In this document: piece by piece, positions 63,386 through 64,000 of the stretch
Numbering within the stretch: the first letter of the stretch is position 1
Layout of the letters: every line of letters begins with the position of its first letter
DNA from: Verrucomicrobiota bacterium
GTDB lineage: Bacteria; Verrucomicrobiota; Verrucomicrobiia; Verrucomicrobiales; Akkermansiaceae
Direction: 5' to 3'
NCBI GenBank assembly: GCA_004293445.1
Contig: RDYP01000006.1
Coordinates: 80,888-144,887 of the forward strand
Length of the DNA stretch: 64,000 bases
Program-made: the position numbers and the translations under genes
Notes under the pieces: model-generated
What the model was told of the DNA's origin: nothing
Seen by the model: only the letters and a program-made list of their open reading frames with translations
Databases searched by the model: none

Positions 63386-64000
63386 ATGAAACCAACACCT
63401 AGCTCAAAACGAGCCCTGCTGGCCCTCGCGGCCCTCATGCCCTGCGCGGTCCAAGCCGCCCAGATCGACGTGATCGCCACCCAGACCGTGGCCACCACGG
63501 CCTACGGTGCCAACGTTGACGCCATCACCTCCAACACCACCTGGACCAAGGACAACGTCTACATCCTCACCGACAAGGTCTTCGTCACCAATGGTGCCAC
63601 CCTGACCATCGAGCCAGGAACCAAGGTATACTCGACTCTCGATACCAAAGGCACCCCCCTGAAAGACGATGATGCCTTCGGCTCACTCGTCATCACCCGC
63701 GGCTCGAAGATCAACGCTGCAGGCACCGCTGAGGAGCCCATCGTCTTCACCACAACCGACGAACTCGAAGCCACCACTCAATCCGACATCGACGGTGACG
63801 GCACCGTCGCCGAGGCTCCAACCGCTACAACGGCAGGCCGCTGGGGAGGCATCGTTGTCCTCGGTAGCTCCACCGTCGCCAACTACAACAGCTCGGGCAA
63901 CATCGGCGAAAACCGTATCGAAGGATTCCAGCCTGCCGCTTCGGCCGACCTCGACCTCGACGGCCGCGCCGACGTCATCGAATACGGTGGCGCCACCCCA
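63386..64000 (+). CDS. Secreted beta-helix-like protein, cut by window end
   Basis: At least 205 residues, with no stop before the window ends. MKPTPSSKRALLALAALMPCAVQAAQ is a signal peptide. Then come NVYILTDKVFVTNGATLTIEPGTKVYST and SLVITRGSKINAAGTAEEPIVFTT, and GRWGGIVVLGSSTVANYNSSGN. This pattern (evidence of a right-handed beta helix with GTxV.. and WGGIVVLG) is known from secreted proteins encoded next to TonB receptors in Bacteroidetes and related groups. It may be a surface or secreted partner of the receptor 144 bp upstream. Exact family not named. Confidence 0.72.
   Translation, partial: MKPTPSSKRALLALAALMPCAVQAAQIDVIATQTVATTAYGANVDAITSNTTWTKDNVYILTDKVFVTNGATLTIEPGTKVYSTLDTKGTPLKDDDAFGSLVITRGSKINAAGTAEEPIVFTTTDELEATTQSDIDGDGTVAEAPTATTAGRWGGIVVLGSSTVANYNSSGNIGENRIEGFQPAASADLDLDGRADVIEYGGATP

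Overview
This is a 64 kb stretch of a high-GC, gene-dense Gram-negative chromosome. The gene content points to the PVC superphylum, most likely Verrucomicrobiota of the Verrucomicrobiaceae/Luteolibacter type (inference). Supporting points are LpxA and a TonB-dependent receptor (outer membrane), the PSCyt1/DUF1549/DUF1553 plus DUF1501 gene pair typical of Planctomycetes and Verrucomicrobia, histone H1-like Lys/Ala tails, and eukaryote-type UDP-glucose pyrophosphorylase and MYG1 proteins. Coding is tight, wobble positions are mostly C/G, Shine-Dalgarno sites are weak, and several genes start with GTG. I see no prophage, insertion sequence, CRISPR array or rRNA.

Layout. 0.2-5 kb: DUF4139 protein, a tandem hairpin repeat, tag, glyQS, rlmH and two small lipoproteins. 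5-7 kb (minus): two coiled-coil membrane paralogues. 7-13.7 kb: MsbA-type ABC exporter, GYF_2 membrane protein, tatC-yicC, ribH-nusB. 13.7-23.2 kb (plus): AI-2E-type permease, cyclophilin, leuB, fabH, POT transporter, tatD, LysM lipoprotein, thioredoxin-fold protein. 23.2-25.4 kb: a 36-bp palindrome, a BlaI-type repressor fused to an H1-like tail, tRNA-Val(GAC), a SirB1-like protein. 25.4-32.7 kb (minus): SufR-like regulator, DUF3472 protein, guaBA, HAD phosphatase, UDP-glucose pyrophosphorylase. 32.8-34.3 kb: rpoN behind its own sigma-54-type promoter. 34.3-39.1 kb (minus): secreted protein, small membrane protein, ABCG-type transporter, IscU-like scaffold. 39.3-44.8 kb: DUF374 acyltransferase, folD and a coupled small membrane protein, manA (minus), ftsK. 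45-49 kb (minus): HHH/Lys-rich/membrane/zinc-ribbon protein and valS with a structured leader. 49.4-58 kb: ridA, TatD-like gene, PSCyt1/DUF1553-DUF1501 pair, PocR-AraC regulator, lpxA. 58-58.6 kb: repeat island with an 86-nt C run. 58.6-64 kb: MYG1, large TonB receptor and a truncated secreted beta-helix-like protein.

Most genes are housekeeping (translation, purine, folate, riboflavin, lipid and cell-envelope functions). The least ordinary elements are the BlaI-H1 fusion beside its palindrome, a second H1-like protein that looks like a membrane-bound nucleic-acid binder, a POT transporter carrying a GspG-like soluble insert, a family of two-hairpin intergenic repeats whose arms covary, and the valS/ridA intergenic RNA structure.
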